DNA of 64,000 bases from Hymenobacter artigasi (GTDB taxonomy: Bacteria; Bacteroidota; Bacteroidia; Cytophagales; Hymenobacteraceae), in the NCBI RefSeq assembly GCF_012275535.1, contig NZ_JAAVTK010000006.1:124001-188000 (forward strand), in the 5' to 3' direction. A program made the translations under genes and the position numbers. Of the stretch, positions 17,836 through 26,658 are shown piece by piece. Positions within the stretch are counted from its first letter, which is position 1. Every line of letters starts with the position of its first letter. The notes under the pieces were generated by a model. That model searched no databases and was not told the DNA's origin. It worked only from the letters and a program-made list of their open reading frames with translations.

Positions 17836-20664
17836 ATGTCAAAGCTGATTTTCCTGTTTACCATTCTGGTTTGCCAACTGCCCGCGCTGGCCCAGCAAGC
17901 CCCCAAAAAGCCGCTCGACCATTCCGTTTATGACAAGTGGGAGAGCGTGGCCAACGCCAAAATCAGCCCCAACGGAAAGTACGTGCTCTACCAAGTGAAG
18001 CCGCAGCAGGGCGACGGCACGCTTTACCTCAAAACCTACGATAACCGCCCGCTGGCCAGCATCAGCCGGGGCGACTCGGCGGCGTTTTCGGCCGATTCGA
18101 AGTTCGTGGTCTTCCCCATCAAGCCGCCTTATGCGCTGGTGCGGCAGGCCAAAATCAAGAAGAAAAAGCCCGACGACATGCCCAAGGATTCGCTGGGCGT
18201 GTTTGCCCTCGAAACCGGCAAGCTCACCAAATACGCCAACGTGAAGTCGTGGCAGCTGGCTGAGAAAGCCCCCGTGCTGGCATTCCTCGGCAACAAGCCT
18301 GCGCTGAAGGAGGCGAAACCCACCGCCCCGGCCGATACGCTGAAGAAGCTCACCGACGGCCTGCTCGGGGCTAACAAAGCCGGTGCGCCCCTCACCGTGG
18401 TGAGCCTGCTCACGGGCAAAGGCCGCGAGTTCGCGGCCGTGACCGACTACCAGCTGAGCAAGCCAGGCAACCGTGTGGCCTTTGCCGTCCTGGCCCCCAA
18501 AGGCAGCAAGGATGTGCAGTCGGGCCTGTTCGCGTTCGATGTGGCCGCCGGCTCAATCAAGAAGCTGAGCAGCGGCAAGGGCACCTACAAAAACCTGGCG
18601 TTTGACGACGCGGGCCGGCAGCTGGCGTTTGCGGCCGAGAAGCACCCCGAAAAGGCACTGGTGAAGCCGTTCAGCCTGTACTATTCGGACTTTACGAAAG
18701 ACACGGCGGCCATTGTTATACGGCCGGGCGACAAGGCACTGAAGGCGAACTGGTCACCGAGCGGCTTCGGCAAAATTCAGTTCAGCGAGAACGGCGAGAA
18801 GCTGTTTTTTGGCACCGCGCCCGACCCGCTGCCGCAGGATACCACGCTGGTGGAATTTGAGCACGCCAAGCTCGACATCTGGAACTACAAGGACGACTAC
18901 CTGCAGCCCATGCAGCTGAAGACGCTGAAGAAAGACTTGCAGCGCAACTACCTGGCCGTCATCTATCCCAGGCAGGCCAACAAGTTTGTGCAGCTGGAAG
19001 ATGAGTACCTGCGCGACTCCTACCTGGCCGACAACACCAACGCCGAGTACGTGCTGGCCACCACCGACACGGCCAAGCGCATCTCGATGCAGTGGGAAGG
19101 CAACACCCGCAAGCAAGCCTACTTGGTTTCCACCCGCACCGGCCAGCGCGTGGCCATCAACCCGAAAGCCTCGAAGAGCCGCTTTCAGATTTCGCCCCAC
19201 GGCGACTACGGCCTGTGGTACGACGACGCGGCCAAGGCCTGGTTTGCCTACTCGGTGGCCACCCGCCAGACCGTGAACCTGACCAGCAAAGCCGGCGTGA
19301 GCTTCGCCGACGAGGAAAACGACTCCCCCACCGACCCCGAGCCCTATGGCGTGGCCGCCTGGACCAAAAACGACGAAGCCGTGCTGCTCTACGACCGGTA
19401 CGACATCTGGAAAATCAACCCCAAAACTGGTAGTGCCACTAACTTCACCGCCGGCCTGGGCCGCCAGCAGAAGCTGCGCTTCCGCTACCGCCTGCCGGTA
19501 GAAAAGCAGAAGTTCATCGAGCCCAAGGAGGAGCTGCTGCTGCTGACGCAGAATGACGTGGACAAAACCTGGGGCTACTACCGCAAGCCCCTCGCCGGCA
19601 CCAAGGCCCCCGAGCGCCTGGCCATGGCCCCCATGGCCTACTCGAACGTAGAGCAGGCCAAAAACGCCCGCCGCTACATCTACACGAAATCGAGCGTAAG
19701 CCAGCCGGCCGACGTGTACGTGAGCGCCGACCTGCAAAAGGAAACCAGGCTCAGCGCTATTAATGCCCAGCAAAAGGACTACAACTGGTTCACGGCCGAG
19801 CTCGTGCACTGGACCACCCCGCAGGGCCACGCCGCCACCGGCGTGCTCTACAAGCCCGAAAATTTCGACCCCACGAAGAAGTACCCGATGATTTCGTACT
19901 TCTACGAAAAGCTCTCCGATGGCCTCTACCGCTACCAGGCGCCCGCCCCCACACCCTCGCGGCTCGATATTGCGATGTTTGCCAGCAACGGCTACCTCGT
20001 TTTCACGCCCGACATCAGCTACACGGTGGGCGAGCCCGGCCCCTCGGCGATGGAGTACATCAACTCCGGCGTGGAGGCATTGAAGAAGAATAATTGGGTT
20101 GATGCCGCGCACCTCGGCCTGCAGGGCCAGAGCTGGGGCGGCTACCAGGTGGCCTACCTCATCACCCAGACCAACATGTACGCCGCCGCCTGGGCCGGCG
20201 CGCCCGTCGTGAACATGACCTCGGCCTACGGCGGTATCCGCTGGGAATCGGGCATGAGCCGGCAGTTCCAGTACGAGCGCACCCAGAGCCGCATCGGCGG
20301 TACGCTCTGGGAGAAGCCCGAGCTCTACATCCGCAACTCGCCGTTGTTTTCGCTGCCCAAGGTGCAGACGCCGGTGGTCATCATGTCGAACGATGCCGAC
20401 GGGGCCGTGCCGTGGTACCAAGGCATCGAAATGTTCACCGACCTGCGCCGCCTGGGCAAGCCCGTGTGGCTGCTGCAATACAACGGCGAGGCCCACAACC
20501 TGGTGAAGCGCGAAAACCGCAAGGATATCTCCATTCGCGAGCTGCAGTTTTTCGACCACTACCTCAAAGGCCAGCCCGCCCCCGTGTGGCTCAGTACCGG
20601 CGTGCCCGCCGTGGAAAAAGGCCGCAACTGGGGCCTGGAAACGTCGAAGGGAGCGGGGTTGTAA
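17836..20664 (+). CDS. S9-family (prolyl oligopeptidase-like) serine peptidase, exported
   Basis: 942-residue exported peptidase: signal peptide (MSKLIFLFTILVCQLPALAQ), a long beta-propeller-type N-terminal region, and a C-terminal alpha/beta-hydrolase domain. The catalytic triad can be read: Ser766 in GQSWGGYQ, Asp855 in NDADGAVPW, His887 in NGEAHNLV. It probably degrades peptides in the periplasm or at the surface. The frame is open 43 codons upstream to 17707, but the signal peptide and the promoter box at 17810 fix the start at 17836. Single gene. Confidence 0.93.
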   Translation: MSKLIFLFTILVCQLPALAQQAPKKPLDHSVYDKWESVANAKISPNGKYVLYQVKPQQGDGTLYLKTYDNRPLASISRGDSAAFSADSKFVVFPIKPPYALVRQAKIKKKKPDDMPKDSLGVFALETGKLTKYANVKSWQLAEKAPVLAFLGNKPALKEAKPTAPADTLKKLTDGLLGANKAGAPLTVVSLLTGKGREFAAVTDYQLSKPGNRVAFAVLAPKGSKDVQSGLFAFDVAAGSIKKLSSGKGTYKNLAFDDAGRQLAFAAEKHPEKALVKPFSLYYSDFTKDTAAIVIRPGDKALKANWSPSGFGKIQFSENGEKLFFGTAPDPLPQDTTLVEFEHAKLDIWNYKDDYLQPMQLKTLKKDLQRNYLAVIYPRQANKFVQLEDEYLRDSYLADNTNAEYVLATTDTAKRISMQWEGNTRKQAYLVSTRTGQRVAINPKASKSRFQISPHGDYGLWYDDAAKAWFAYSVATRQTVNLTSKAGVSFADEENDSPTDPEPYGVAAWTKNDEAVLLYDRYDIWKINPKTGSATNFTAGLGRQQKLRFRYRLPVEKQKFIEPKEELLLLTQNDVDKTWGYYRKPLAGTKAPERLAMAPMAYSNVEQAKNARRYIYTKSSVSQPADVYVSADLQKETRLSAINAQQKDYNWFTAELVHWTTPQGHAATGVLYKPENFDPTKKYPMISYFYEKLSDGLYRYQAPAPTPSRLDIAMFASNGYLVFTPDISYTVGEPGPSAMEYINSGVEALKKNNWVDAAHLGLQGQSWGGYQVAYLITQTNMYAAAWAGAPVVNMTSAYGGIRWESGMSRQFQYERTQSRIGGTLWEKPELYIRNSPLFSLPKVQTPVVIMSNDADGAVPWYQGIEMFTDLRRLGKPVWLLQYNGEAHNLVKRENRKDISIRELQFFDHYLKGQPAPVWLSTGVPAVEKGRNWGLETSKGAGL

Positions 20665-20705
20665 AGTTGTAAAGGGGAGAAGTGGGCTGCGCCGGACTGG
20701 CCGGA

Positions 20706-20893
20706 CTGGCGCGAGTTTAGCGGAGCGTAACTCGTGCCGGCTTTCCGGGCGAGGCTGTGCCTCGCATCAGAACGGCCCGGTAGCGCGGCCCCACCAATAC
20801 GGTGCGGCCCCGGCTTGCCGCTGGCGCGGCAGTGGAGGCTCAGCCTCCACATCATGGCAGGTCACGAGTTACGCTCCGCTAAACTCGCGCCAG
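20706..20893. repeat. Long inverted repeat of the GCGCGAGTTTA family, copy 1
   Basis: Perfect 31-nt arms (20706-20736 and 20863-20893), beginning CTGGCGCGAGTTTAGCGG. The inside contains further short palindromes (GTGGAGGCTCAGCCTCCAC) and GC-rich filler. It occupies most of the 369-bp gap between the peptidase and SulP genes (20665-21033), where no coding frame is convincing. A second copy lies at 43054-43215. Confidence 0.85.
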
Positions 20894-21033
20894 TAGCGAA
20901 CTACGCTGTGCTCCCATCAGCTGGAAAAATACTTTACCTGCTTGTTTAATGTATATTACAACCCCTACCGCGCAGTTTTCTGGCTGCGCCTGGCTGTTTA
21001 GCCAAGCGCATTTCCACCTTTCCCGCCCTTTCC

Positions 21034-22638
21034 ATGCTTCCTGAAACATCGCCCCCATTTTCTACCCCACCCCCTACCGACCCGGCCCCGGCCTCGTCCA
21101 TATTCAGCACGCTGGGGCAGGATGCGCTGGCGGGCATGGTGGTGTTTCTGGTGGCGCTGCCGCTGTGCCTGGGCATTTCGCTGGCCTCGGGTGCGCCGCT
21201 GCTGGCGGGCATCATTACCGGCATTGTGGGTGGGGTGGTGGTGAGCTGGCTCAGCGGCTCGCACCTGAGCGTGAGCGGGCCGGCGGCTAGTATCACGGTC
21301 ATTATTCTGTCGGCCATTGCGTCGCTGGGCTCGTTTCAGGCGGTGATGGCGGCTACCATCGTGGCGGGGGTGGTGCAGATGCTGCTGGGCGCGGCGCAGG
21401 CGGGGATTATCGGGCTATATTTTCCGTCGGGCGTTATTCGCGGCATGCTGGCCGCCATTGGCCTGATTCTGATAATGAAGCAGATACCCCATTTTATGGG
21501 GGCCGACAGTGATTACTTCGAGGACAGCACTTTCTACCAGGCCGATGGGCAGAACACGTTTTCGGCCATTGTGTCGGCGTTGCGGCACCTGAGTCCCAGC
21601 GCGACGCTGGAGGGCTCCGTGTCGCTGCTGCTCATGCTGGTCTGGGACCGGCCCTGGCGGCAGCGGTTTGGGCCATTGCGGCGCATACCGGCGGCGCTGG
21701 TGGTGGTGGTGGTGGCCATTGGACTCAACCAGTTGCTGGGCCATTTCTCGCCCGCTCTGGCCGTGCGGCCCGAGCACCTGGTGCACCTGCCGGTGGTGTC
21801 GTCGCCCAGCGAGCTGGTGGGCGAATTGATGTTTCCCAACTTCCGCGATTTCCTGAACCCGGACGTTTACCTGGTCGGCCTTACCATTGCCGTGGTGGCC
21901 TCGCTGGCCACCCTGCTCAGCGTGGAAGCCGTGGATAAGCTCGACCCGCAGCACCGCCAGACGCCGCTCAACCGCGAGCTGCTGGCCCAGGGCGTGGGCA
22001 ACATCGTGAGCGGCCTGCTGGGCGGCCTGCCCATGACGGCCGTTATCGTGCGCTCGTCGGCCAACCTGGATGCCGGCGCCCAAACCCGCCTCTCGGCCTT
22101 CATTCACGGGGTGCTGCTGCTGGTGAGCCTGCTGTTTCTGGCGCAGGTGCTCAACCTGATTCCGCTCTCGGCCATGGCGGCGGTGCTACTCATCGTGGGC
22201 TACAAGCTCACCAGGCCGGCCCTTTACCTACGGCAGTGGCGGCTGGGCTGGATGCACTTCCTGCCCTTCATCGTGACCATCCTGGCCATTCTGTTTCTGG
22301 ATTTGCTCAAGGGCGTGGGGCTGGGCCTGGTGGTGGGCATCTTCTTTATCCTTAAAGCCAATGCCAAGCAGGGCTACTTCCTGCATCACCACCTGCCCGC
22401 GCACGCCCCCGGCACCGTGTACCTGCGCCTGGCCGAGCATGTGTCCTTCCTCAACAAAGCCGGCATCATCAGCGAGCTGCATAACCTATCGGCCGGTGCC
22501 CACGTCGTGCTCGACGGCACCCAAACCGTAGAAATCGACCACGACGTGCTCGAAGCCATCGAGGAATTCCGCCTGCTGGCTCCTTCGCGGCGCATCACGC
22601 TGGAGCTGCTGGGCATCGAGCAAGTGGCGCTGAAATAG
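21034..22638 (+). CDS. SulP-family inorganic anion transporter
   Basis: 534-residue integral membrane protein of the SulP (SLC26) family, which moves sulfate, bicarbonate or other small anions across the inner membrane. It opens with the family motif region (DALAGMVVFLVALPLCLGIS, residues ~30-50), has about ten to twelve hydrophobic segments, the conserved GGLPMTAVIVRSSAN, and a C-terminal cytoplasmic STAS-like domain (about 450-534: HVVLDGTQTVEIDHDVLEAI). No carbonic anhydrase gene is adjacent, so bicarbonate versus sulfate cannot be decided. Confidence 0.92.
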   Translation: MLPETSPPFSTPPPTDPAPASSIFSTLGQDALAGMVVFLVALPLCLGISLASGAPLLAGIITGIVGGVVVSWLSGSHLSVSGPAASITVIILSAIASLGSFQAVMAATIVAGVVQMLLGAAQAGIIGLYFPSGVIRGMLAAIGLILIMKQIPHFMGADSDYFEDSTFYQADGQNTFSAIVSALRHLSPSATLEGSVSLLLMLVWDRPWRQRFGPLRRIPAALVVVVVAIGLNQLLGHFSPALAVRPEHLVHLPVVSSPSELVGELMFPNFRDFLNPDVYLVGLTIAVVASLATLLSVEAVDKLDPQHRQTPLNRELLAQGVGNIVSGLLGGLPMTAVIVRSSANLDAGAQTRLSAFIHGVLLLVSLLFLAQVLNLIPLSAMAAVLLIVGYKLTRPALYLRQWRLGWMHFLPFIVTILAILFLDLLKGVGLGLVVGIFFILKANAKQGYFLHHHLPAHAPGTVYLRLAEHVSFLNKAGIISELHNLSAGAHVVLDGTQTVEIDHDVLEAIEEFRLLAPSRRITLELLGIEQVALK

Positions 22639-22657
22639 TCAGGCCAGGTTACTAGGT

Positions 22658-22720
22658 AGCCGCGTAGCGGTGGCAGAAATGCGGGGAAGCCCCACACGAA
22701 TCTGTCGCCGCTACGCGGCT
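22658..22720. repeat. Short inverted repeat AGCCGCGTAGCGG
   Basis: 13-nt perfect arms (22658-22670 and 22708-22720) in the 323-bp gap after the SulP gene. The remainder of the gap (22721-22961) has no supported gene; it holds the phrase TTATTCTCCGCAT, which recurs upstream of the Fic gene at 25556. Confidence 0.6.
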
Positions 22721-22961
22721 TTGCTCCTTTCGGACTCCGTTATTCTCCGCATTTGGTCCTCGTCGCCACTGCCGCTACGGAAAGTGGCAACGGCCGCTGC
22801 AGGCATTACGGGCTGAAGGGTAAAACGCCTTGGGTAGGTTGCCCCGCGCTGTCCGCGCCGCCGCTCCTACGCAGCGTGGGCGGGGTCTGGCCATGCGCGA
22901 CCTAACTTCGAGCCAGTCAATGAGCTTACTTGGTGCTTGTTTGATTTCCCTCATCTCCCTT

Positions 22962-24365
22962 ATGCCTGCCGCTATCCGATTCGCCAAACGCCTTTGCATC
23001 GCCCTGCTTTTCGCGTCCGGCGCGGCGCGGGCCCAACAGCTGACCCTGGTGCACGCCAACGTAGTGGACGTGGCCACGGGCACCATCCGACCCGACATGA
23101 CGGTGGTTATCACCGGCAAACGCATTGCCCGGGTGAGCCCTTCGGCCCGCGTCAATCCCCAGGTCGGCAAAGTGGTCGATGCCACCGGCCAATACCTCAT
23201 CCCGGGGCTGTGGGACATGCACACCCACATCTACTTCGACGGGACGGCCGCCGCCGGTACCAACCTGATTTTGCCCCTGCTGCTGGCCAACGGCATCACC
23301 GGCATCCGTGACATGGGCAGCGAGCTGGATTCGATACTGAAAGCCCGGGCCGACGTAGCCGCGCACCGCTTGCTCGGACCGCGCCTGGTGGTGAGCGGCC
23401 CCATGCTGGACGGCCCGAAATCGCCCTACAAGGCCTCCATCGCCATTGCCACGCCGGAGGATGGCCGCCAGGCGGTGGACCGCCTCAAAGCGCGGGGCGT
23501 CGATTTCATTAAAGTGCAGTCGCTGGTGCCCCGCGAGGCCTATTTCGCCATCGCGGCCGAAGCCCGAAAAGTCGGCCTTGCCCTGGACGGCCACGTACCC
23601 GACGCCGTGCGGGCCACCGAAGCCCTCACGGCGGGCCAACGCTCCTTCGAGCATCTGATTGGCATTTTTGAAGCCAGCTCGACGGCCGAGGACGCCTACG
23701 TGGCCGGCCAGGAGAAATCACCCGGCCGGCTGCTGGCCACCTACGATGCCCCCCGCGAAGCCGCCATTATCCGGCAGCTGGCGGCGCACCCGCAGGTGTG
23801 GCAATGCCCCACCCTGTTCTGGGAGCGCGGCCAGTGGCTGGTCGATTCCATTGATTGGCGCAAAGACCCCGACCTGGCCTACGCCGGCCACAGCTGGGTG
23901 GCGCAGCGCTGGCCCAAGGCCCAAACCAACATTGCCCGCACCCTCGATACCGAGCCGCTGCCGGTGCGCGCCCGCTTCGTCACCCACGAGCTCGACTTGG
24001 TGCGCAAGCTGCAAGCGGCGCACGTAGGCTTCCTGGCCGGCACCGACACCCCGGCGGGCGTCGACCTGATTCCCGGAGCCAGCCTGCACCTGGAGTTGCA
24101 GCGCTTCGTAGCGGCTGGCTTCACGCCCCTCGAAGCCCTGCAAACCGCCACCCTGAACCCGGCAAAGTTTTTCAAGCAGGAGGCCGATTTCGGCACCGTA
24201 CAGGCCGGCCGCCTGGCCGACCTCGTGCTGCTCAGCGCCAACCCGCTCGCCGATATCACCAACACCCAGCGCATCGTGGGCGTGCTGGCCGACGGGCAGT
24301 ACTTCTCACGGCAGGCCCTGGATAAACTGCAGAACCATCTGAAGCAGGTAGCGGCTGGGAAATAA
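22962..24365 (+). CDS. Exported amidohydrolase-family protein
   Basis: 467-residue metal-dependent hydrolase of the amidohydrolase superfamily. Signal peptide about residues 1-24 (RLCIALLFASGAARAQ), N-terminal beta domain (LVHANVVDVATGTIRPD), metal-binding HxH in WDMHTHI, and the C-terminal aspartate in GTDTPAG. It resembles periplasmic imidazolonepropionase/prolidase-like amidohydrolases; the substrate is unknown. The start at 22962 gives a proper signal peptide; the open frame back to 22830 does not. Confidence 0.88.
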   Translation: MPAAIRFAKRLCIALLFASGAARAQQLTLVHANVVDVATGTIRPDMTVVITGKRIARVSPSARVNPQVGKVVDATGQYLIPGLWDMHTHIYFDGTAAAGTNLILPLLLANGITGIRDMGSELDSILKARADVAAHRLLGPRLVVSGPMLDGPKSPYKASIAIATPEDGRQAVDRLKARGVDFIKVQSLVPREAYFAIAAEARKVGLALDGHVPDAVRATEALTAGQRSFEHLIGIFEASSTAEDAYVAGQEKSPGRLLATYDAPREAAIIRQLAAHPQVWQCPTLFWERGQWLVDSIDWRKDPDLAYAGHSWVAQRWPKAQTNIARTLDTEPLPVRARFVTHELDLVRKLQAAHVGFLAGTDTPAGVDLIPGASLHLELQRFVAAGFTPLEALQTATLNPAKFFKQEADFGTVQAGRLADLVLLSANPLADITNTQRIVGVLADGQYFSRQALDKLQNHLKQVAAGK

Positions 24366-24384
24366 TCGGTGCCGGGCTGCGCCA

Positions 24385-24423
24385 CCGCCGCGACGGGGCG
24401 TGTCGGCAGCTGCGGCAGGGGCT
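24385..24423. repeat. Left direct repeat flanking the Fic gene
   Basis: 39-nt GC-rich imperfect stem-loop, starting CCGCCGCGACGGGGCGTGTC, repeated in the same orientation at 25582-25620 on the other side of the fic gene. It overlaps the fic stop codon (24422-24424). Confidence 0.7.
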
Positions 24424-25519
24424 ACTCCGCCAGCCGGTAAGCCGTGCTGCGCCCACCGGGCGCTTCCTTCACCAGAATCTGCTGCTCTGTGAGCGCCTGA
24501 ATATCCCGCGAGGCCGTATCCTGCGAGCAGTTGGCAATGGCCGCCCACTTCGAGGAAGTGAGCTTGCCCTCGAAGCCATCGAGCAGCAGGTTGAGCAGCT
24601 TTTGCTGCCGGGCATTGAACTGCCGGGGCGCGTGCCGCTCCCAGAACCGGGCCTTGGCCAGCACCTGCGCCAAGGTATGTTCCGTAGCCGCCAGCGCCCG
24701 GCCCAGGCAGCCCAGAAACCATTCCAGCCACGCCGTAATATCGAGGCCGCCCTTTTGCACCGCTTCCAGTTGCGCATAATACGTCGCCCGCTCGACCCGG
24801 ATTTGGGCCGAGAGGCTGTAGAAGCGTTGCGCCGTGCCATCGGCCCGCGCCAGCTGCAAGTCGGTGATGGCCCGCGCCAGCCGCCCGTTGCCGTCCTCGA
24901 ACGGGTGAATGGTGACGAACCACAGATGCGCCACTGCCGCTTTGAGCACCGCATCCAGCCCCGCCGGGCCATTGAACCACGCCAGGAACCGCGCCATTTC
25001 CGCTTCCACCACACCCGCGTCGGGGGCCTCAAAATGGATTTGCTCCCGCCCGGCCGCGCCCGAAACCACCTGCATCGGCCCCTTGCGCCCGGTGCGCCAC
25101 GCGCCCACCACAATGCGCTGCAAGCCGCTACGGCCTGCTGGAAACAGCGCCGCCTGCCAGCCGAACAGTCGCTCTGCCGTCAGTTCCTCCTTGAATTCCT
25201 GGGTAGCATCGAGCAGCATTTCCACCACGCCGTCCACGCGGCGCTCGGCTGGCACCAGCCCGCCCACGTCCAGCCCCAGCCGCCGCGCCAGCGACGACCG
25301 CACTTGGTCGGCCGCCAGCACCTCCCCTTCTATTTCACTGGATTTCAGCACGTCCAGCGTCAGCGTCTGGAGCGTTGCCTGCGCTTTCGCCGAGAAGTCG
25401 AGCGCCTCCATGTGCCCTAACACGCGCCCTTGCTGGTGCCGCACTGCGCCCAGCAGCAGCTCCAGTTGCTCATGCTGCCAGGTGAAATGGGGCCACTCGG
25501 GGCGCTCATAGATGTACAT
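24422..25519 (-). CDS. Fic-domain AMP-transferase with N-terminal autoinhibitory motif
   Basis: 365-residue class II Fic protein, likely transferring AMP to a target protein. An N-terminal DUF4172-like region precedes the inhibitory helix motif S60-xxx-E64-G65 (SSEIEGE), which in this class blocks the ATP site. The catalytic Fic motif HPFEDGNGR is at residues 205-213 (His205). The C-terminus is a winged-helix-like domain (TASRDIQALTEQQILVKEAP). Complete and apparently active. No antitoxin gene is adjacent, consistent with built-in inhibition. Direct repeats at 24385 and 25582 bracket the gene. Confidence 0.94.
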   Translation of the reverse strand: MYIYERPEWPHFTWQHEQLELLLGAVRHQQGRVLGHMEALDFSAKAQATLQTLTLDVLKSSEIEGEVLAADQVRSSLARRLGLDVGGLVPAERRVDGVVEMLLDATQEFKEELTAERLFGWQAALFPAGRSGLQRIVVGAWRTGRKGPMQVVSGAAGREQIHFEAPDAGVVEAEMARFLAWFNGPAGLDAVLKAAVAHLWFVTIHPFEDGNGRLARAITDLQLARADGTAQRFYSLSAQIRVERATYYAQLEAVQKGGLDITAWLEWFLGCLGRALAATEHTLAQVLAKARFWERHAPRQFNARQQKLLNLLLDGFEGKLTSSKWAAIANCSQDTASRDIQALTEQQILVKEAPGGRSTAYRLAE

Positions 25520-25581
25520 GGGTATTCTCCGCAGGTTATGCGGTGAATATAGGGGTTATTCTCCGCATCGGTCCTGCACCC

Positions 25582-25620
25582 CCGCCGCGACGGGGCGTGT
25601 CGGGCGCCGCGGCAGGGGCT
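25582..25620. repeat. Right direct repeat flanking the Fic gene
   Basis: Same 39-nt unit and orientation as 24385-24423, with a few changes in the middle (CAGCTG replaced by GCGCCG). It lies just upstream of the fic start, between fic and the lipoprotein gene. Confidence 0.7.
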
Positions 25621-25656
25621 TAAGATTCAAAGAATCAGGAATGCTTACTTTGCATC

Positions 25657-26610
25657 ATGCATTTCCTTTCTAAACAGGCTCGAATCTCGTTTCTGAGCTT
25701 ATTTCTGCTGACTGGCTGCCAAGACAAATCGACTGACACAGCGCAAAGTGTTACCAAGCCACATACCGCTATTGATTCAGTGACTTCGCCTCGCCCGGCG
25801 GCTACACCAGTCACTTCAGCAGCCGACGCTATTACCCAGCAGATGCGGCCACTTTTGGGTGGCGCATGGCTAAACACAACATACGCCGCTTATTTGCAAA
25901 AAACCCGTTCGCCCCGGCGAGCACAAGGGCATTGGGACACTAGCGGCATCACGGAAATACTGATTGACTCACTATCTTTTAAAGGCGACAGTATGGCTGT
26001 CGCAATAGGCGCTGCCAATCATGAAGGACTTCCGTTGCGCTATGTTCACCTGCGAAAGAGCACAGCAGCTAATTCATGGCCCACTACGTCTAATGCCGAG
26101 GAAATTGGAGATGACCTGCTTGAAATAAGCTTTCGACACCAAATTCATAATGCAGATACGCTATTGTATCTCGACCAACGAAATAAAAAAACGGGACGTG
26201 TTACAACTACTGCATTTCAGCGGTTACGCGGCTCCTCGGGCGCGGGTGCAGCCCTGCAAAGCCCACCGCTTCAAATCCCATTATCTCGTTTTGTCAACGG
26301 TTTGTCTTTTGCTGGAACTCATTCAATGAACGATTCTACCGGCCGTGTTTCTTCCGTGCATTTCACGGCAGATGGAAACGTGCAGGGTTTGCCAGGGTAC
26401 AAAACGTATCAGGTAAATACTGACTTCGAAGGACCATTCCACGAACTCGACACCGTATTTTTAGATATCTACAAGAAAACGCAAGCCGAATTTGCCTTTG
26501 CTGCAAATGGTGATACCATCCGGCTATACACCGTGCATGATGATACCACTACTTATAAGCGTCAACGCGGGCGCTTGCGCTACACGTTAATTCGGAAAAG
26601 CCGAAATTAA
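25657..26610 (+). CDS. Hypothetical lipoprotein (317 aa)
   Basis: Envelope lipoprotein with lipobox LFLLTGC (acylated Cys near residue 21), followed by a Ser/Thr/Pro-rich linker and a beta-rich body. Two parts look alike, each introduced by a search-and-respond pattern (SGITEILIDSLSFKGDSMAV and GRVSSVHFTADGNVQGL), so an internal duplication is possible. No known family recognised. It is lower in GC than neighbouring genes. A TTACTTTG box lies 4 nt before the ATG, suggesting a very short or absent leader. Confidence 0.7.
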   Translation: MHFLSKQARISFLSLFLLTGCQDKSTDTAQSVTKPHTAIDSVTSPRPAATPVTSAADAITQQMRPLLGGAWLNTTYAAYLQKTRSPRRAQGHWDTSGITEILIDSLSFKGDSMAVAIGAANHEGLPLRYVHLRKSTAANSWPTTSNAEEIGDDLLEISFRHQIHNADTLLYLDQRNKKTGRVTTTAFQRLRGSSGAGAALQSPPLQIPLSRFVNGLSFAGTHSMNDSTGRVSSVHFTADGNVQGLPGYKTYQVNTDFEGPFHELDTVFLDIYKKTQAEFAFAANGDTIRLYTVHDDTTTYKRQRGRLRYTLIRKSRN

Positions 26611-26644
26611 CGGTGAGGGCAAAAGCCCCCGCCCGCTCCGGCCG

Positions 26645-26652
26645 TACCTTTG
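26645..26652 (+). promoter_or_regulatory. Promoter box TACCTTTG of the ABC-F gene
   Basis: Perfect TAnnTTTG element with only 6 nt between it and the ATG at 26659; transcription would start at or next to the start codon. Confidence 0.55.
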
Positions 26653-26658
26653 CGGCCT

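Noticed and set aside
18754..20559. 601-codon minus-strand frame
   Set aside because: Antisense to the S9 peptidase, whose catalytic triad is intact.
24422..25519. Fic/antitoxin two-gene toxin system
   Set aside because: The inhibitory S-xxx-E-G motif is inside the same protein and no small antitoxin gene adjoins it.
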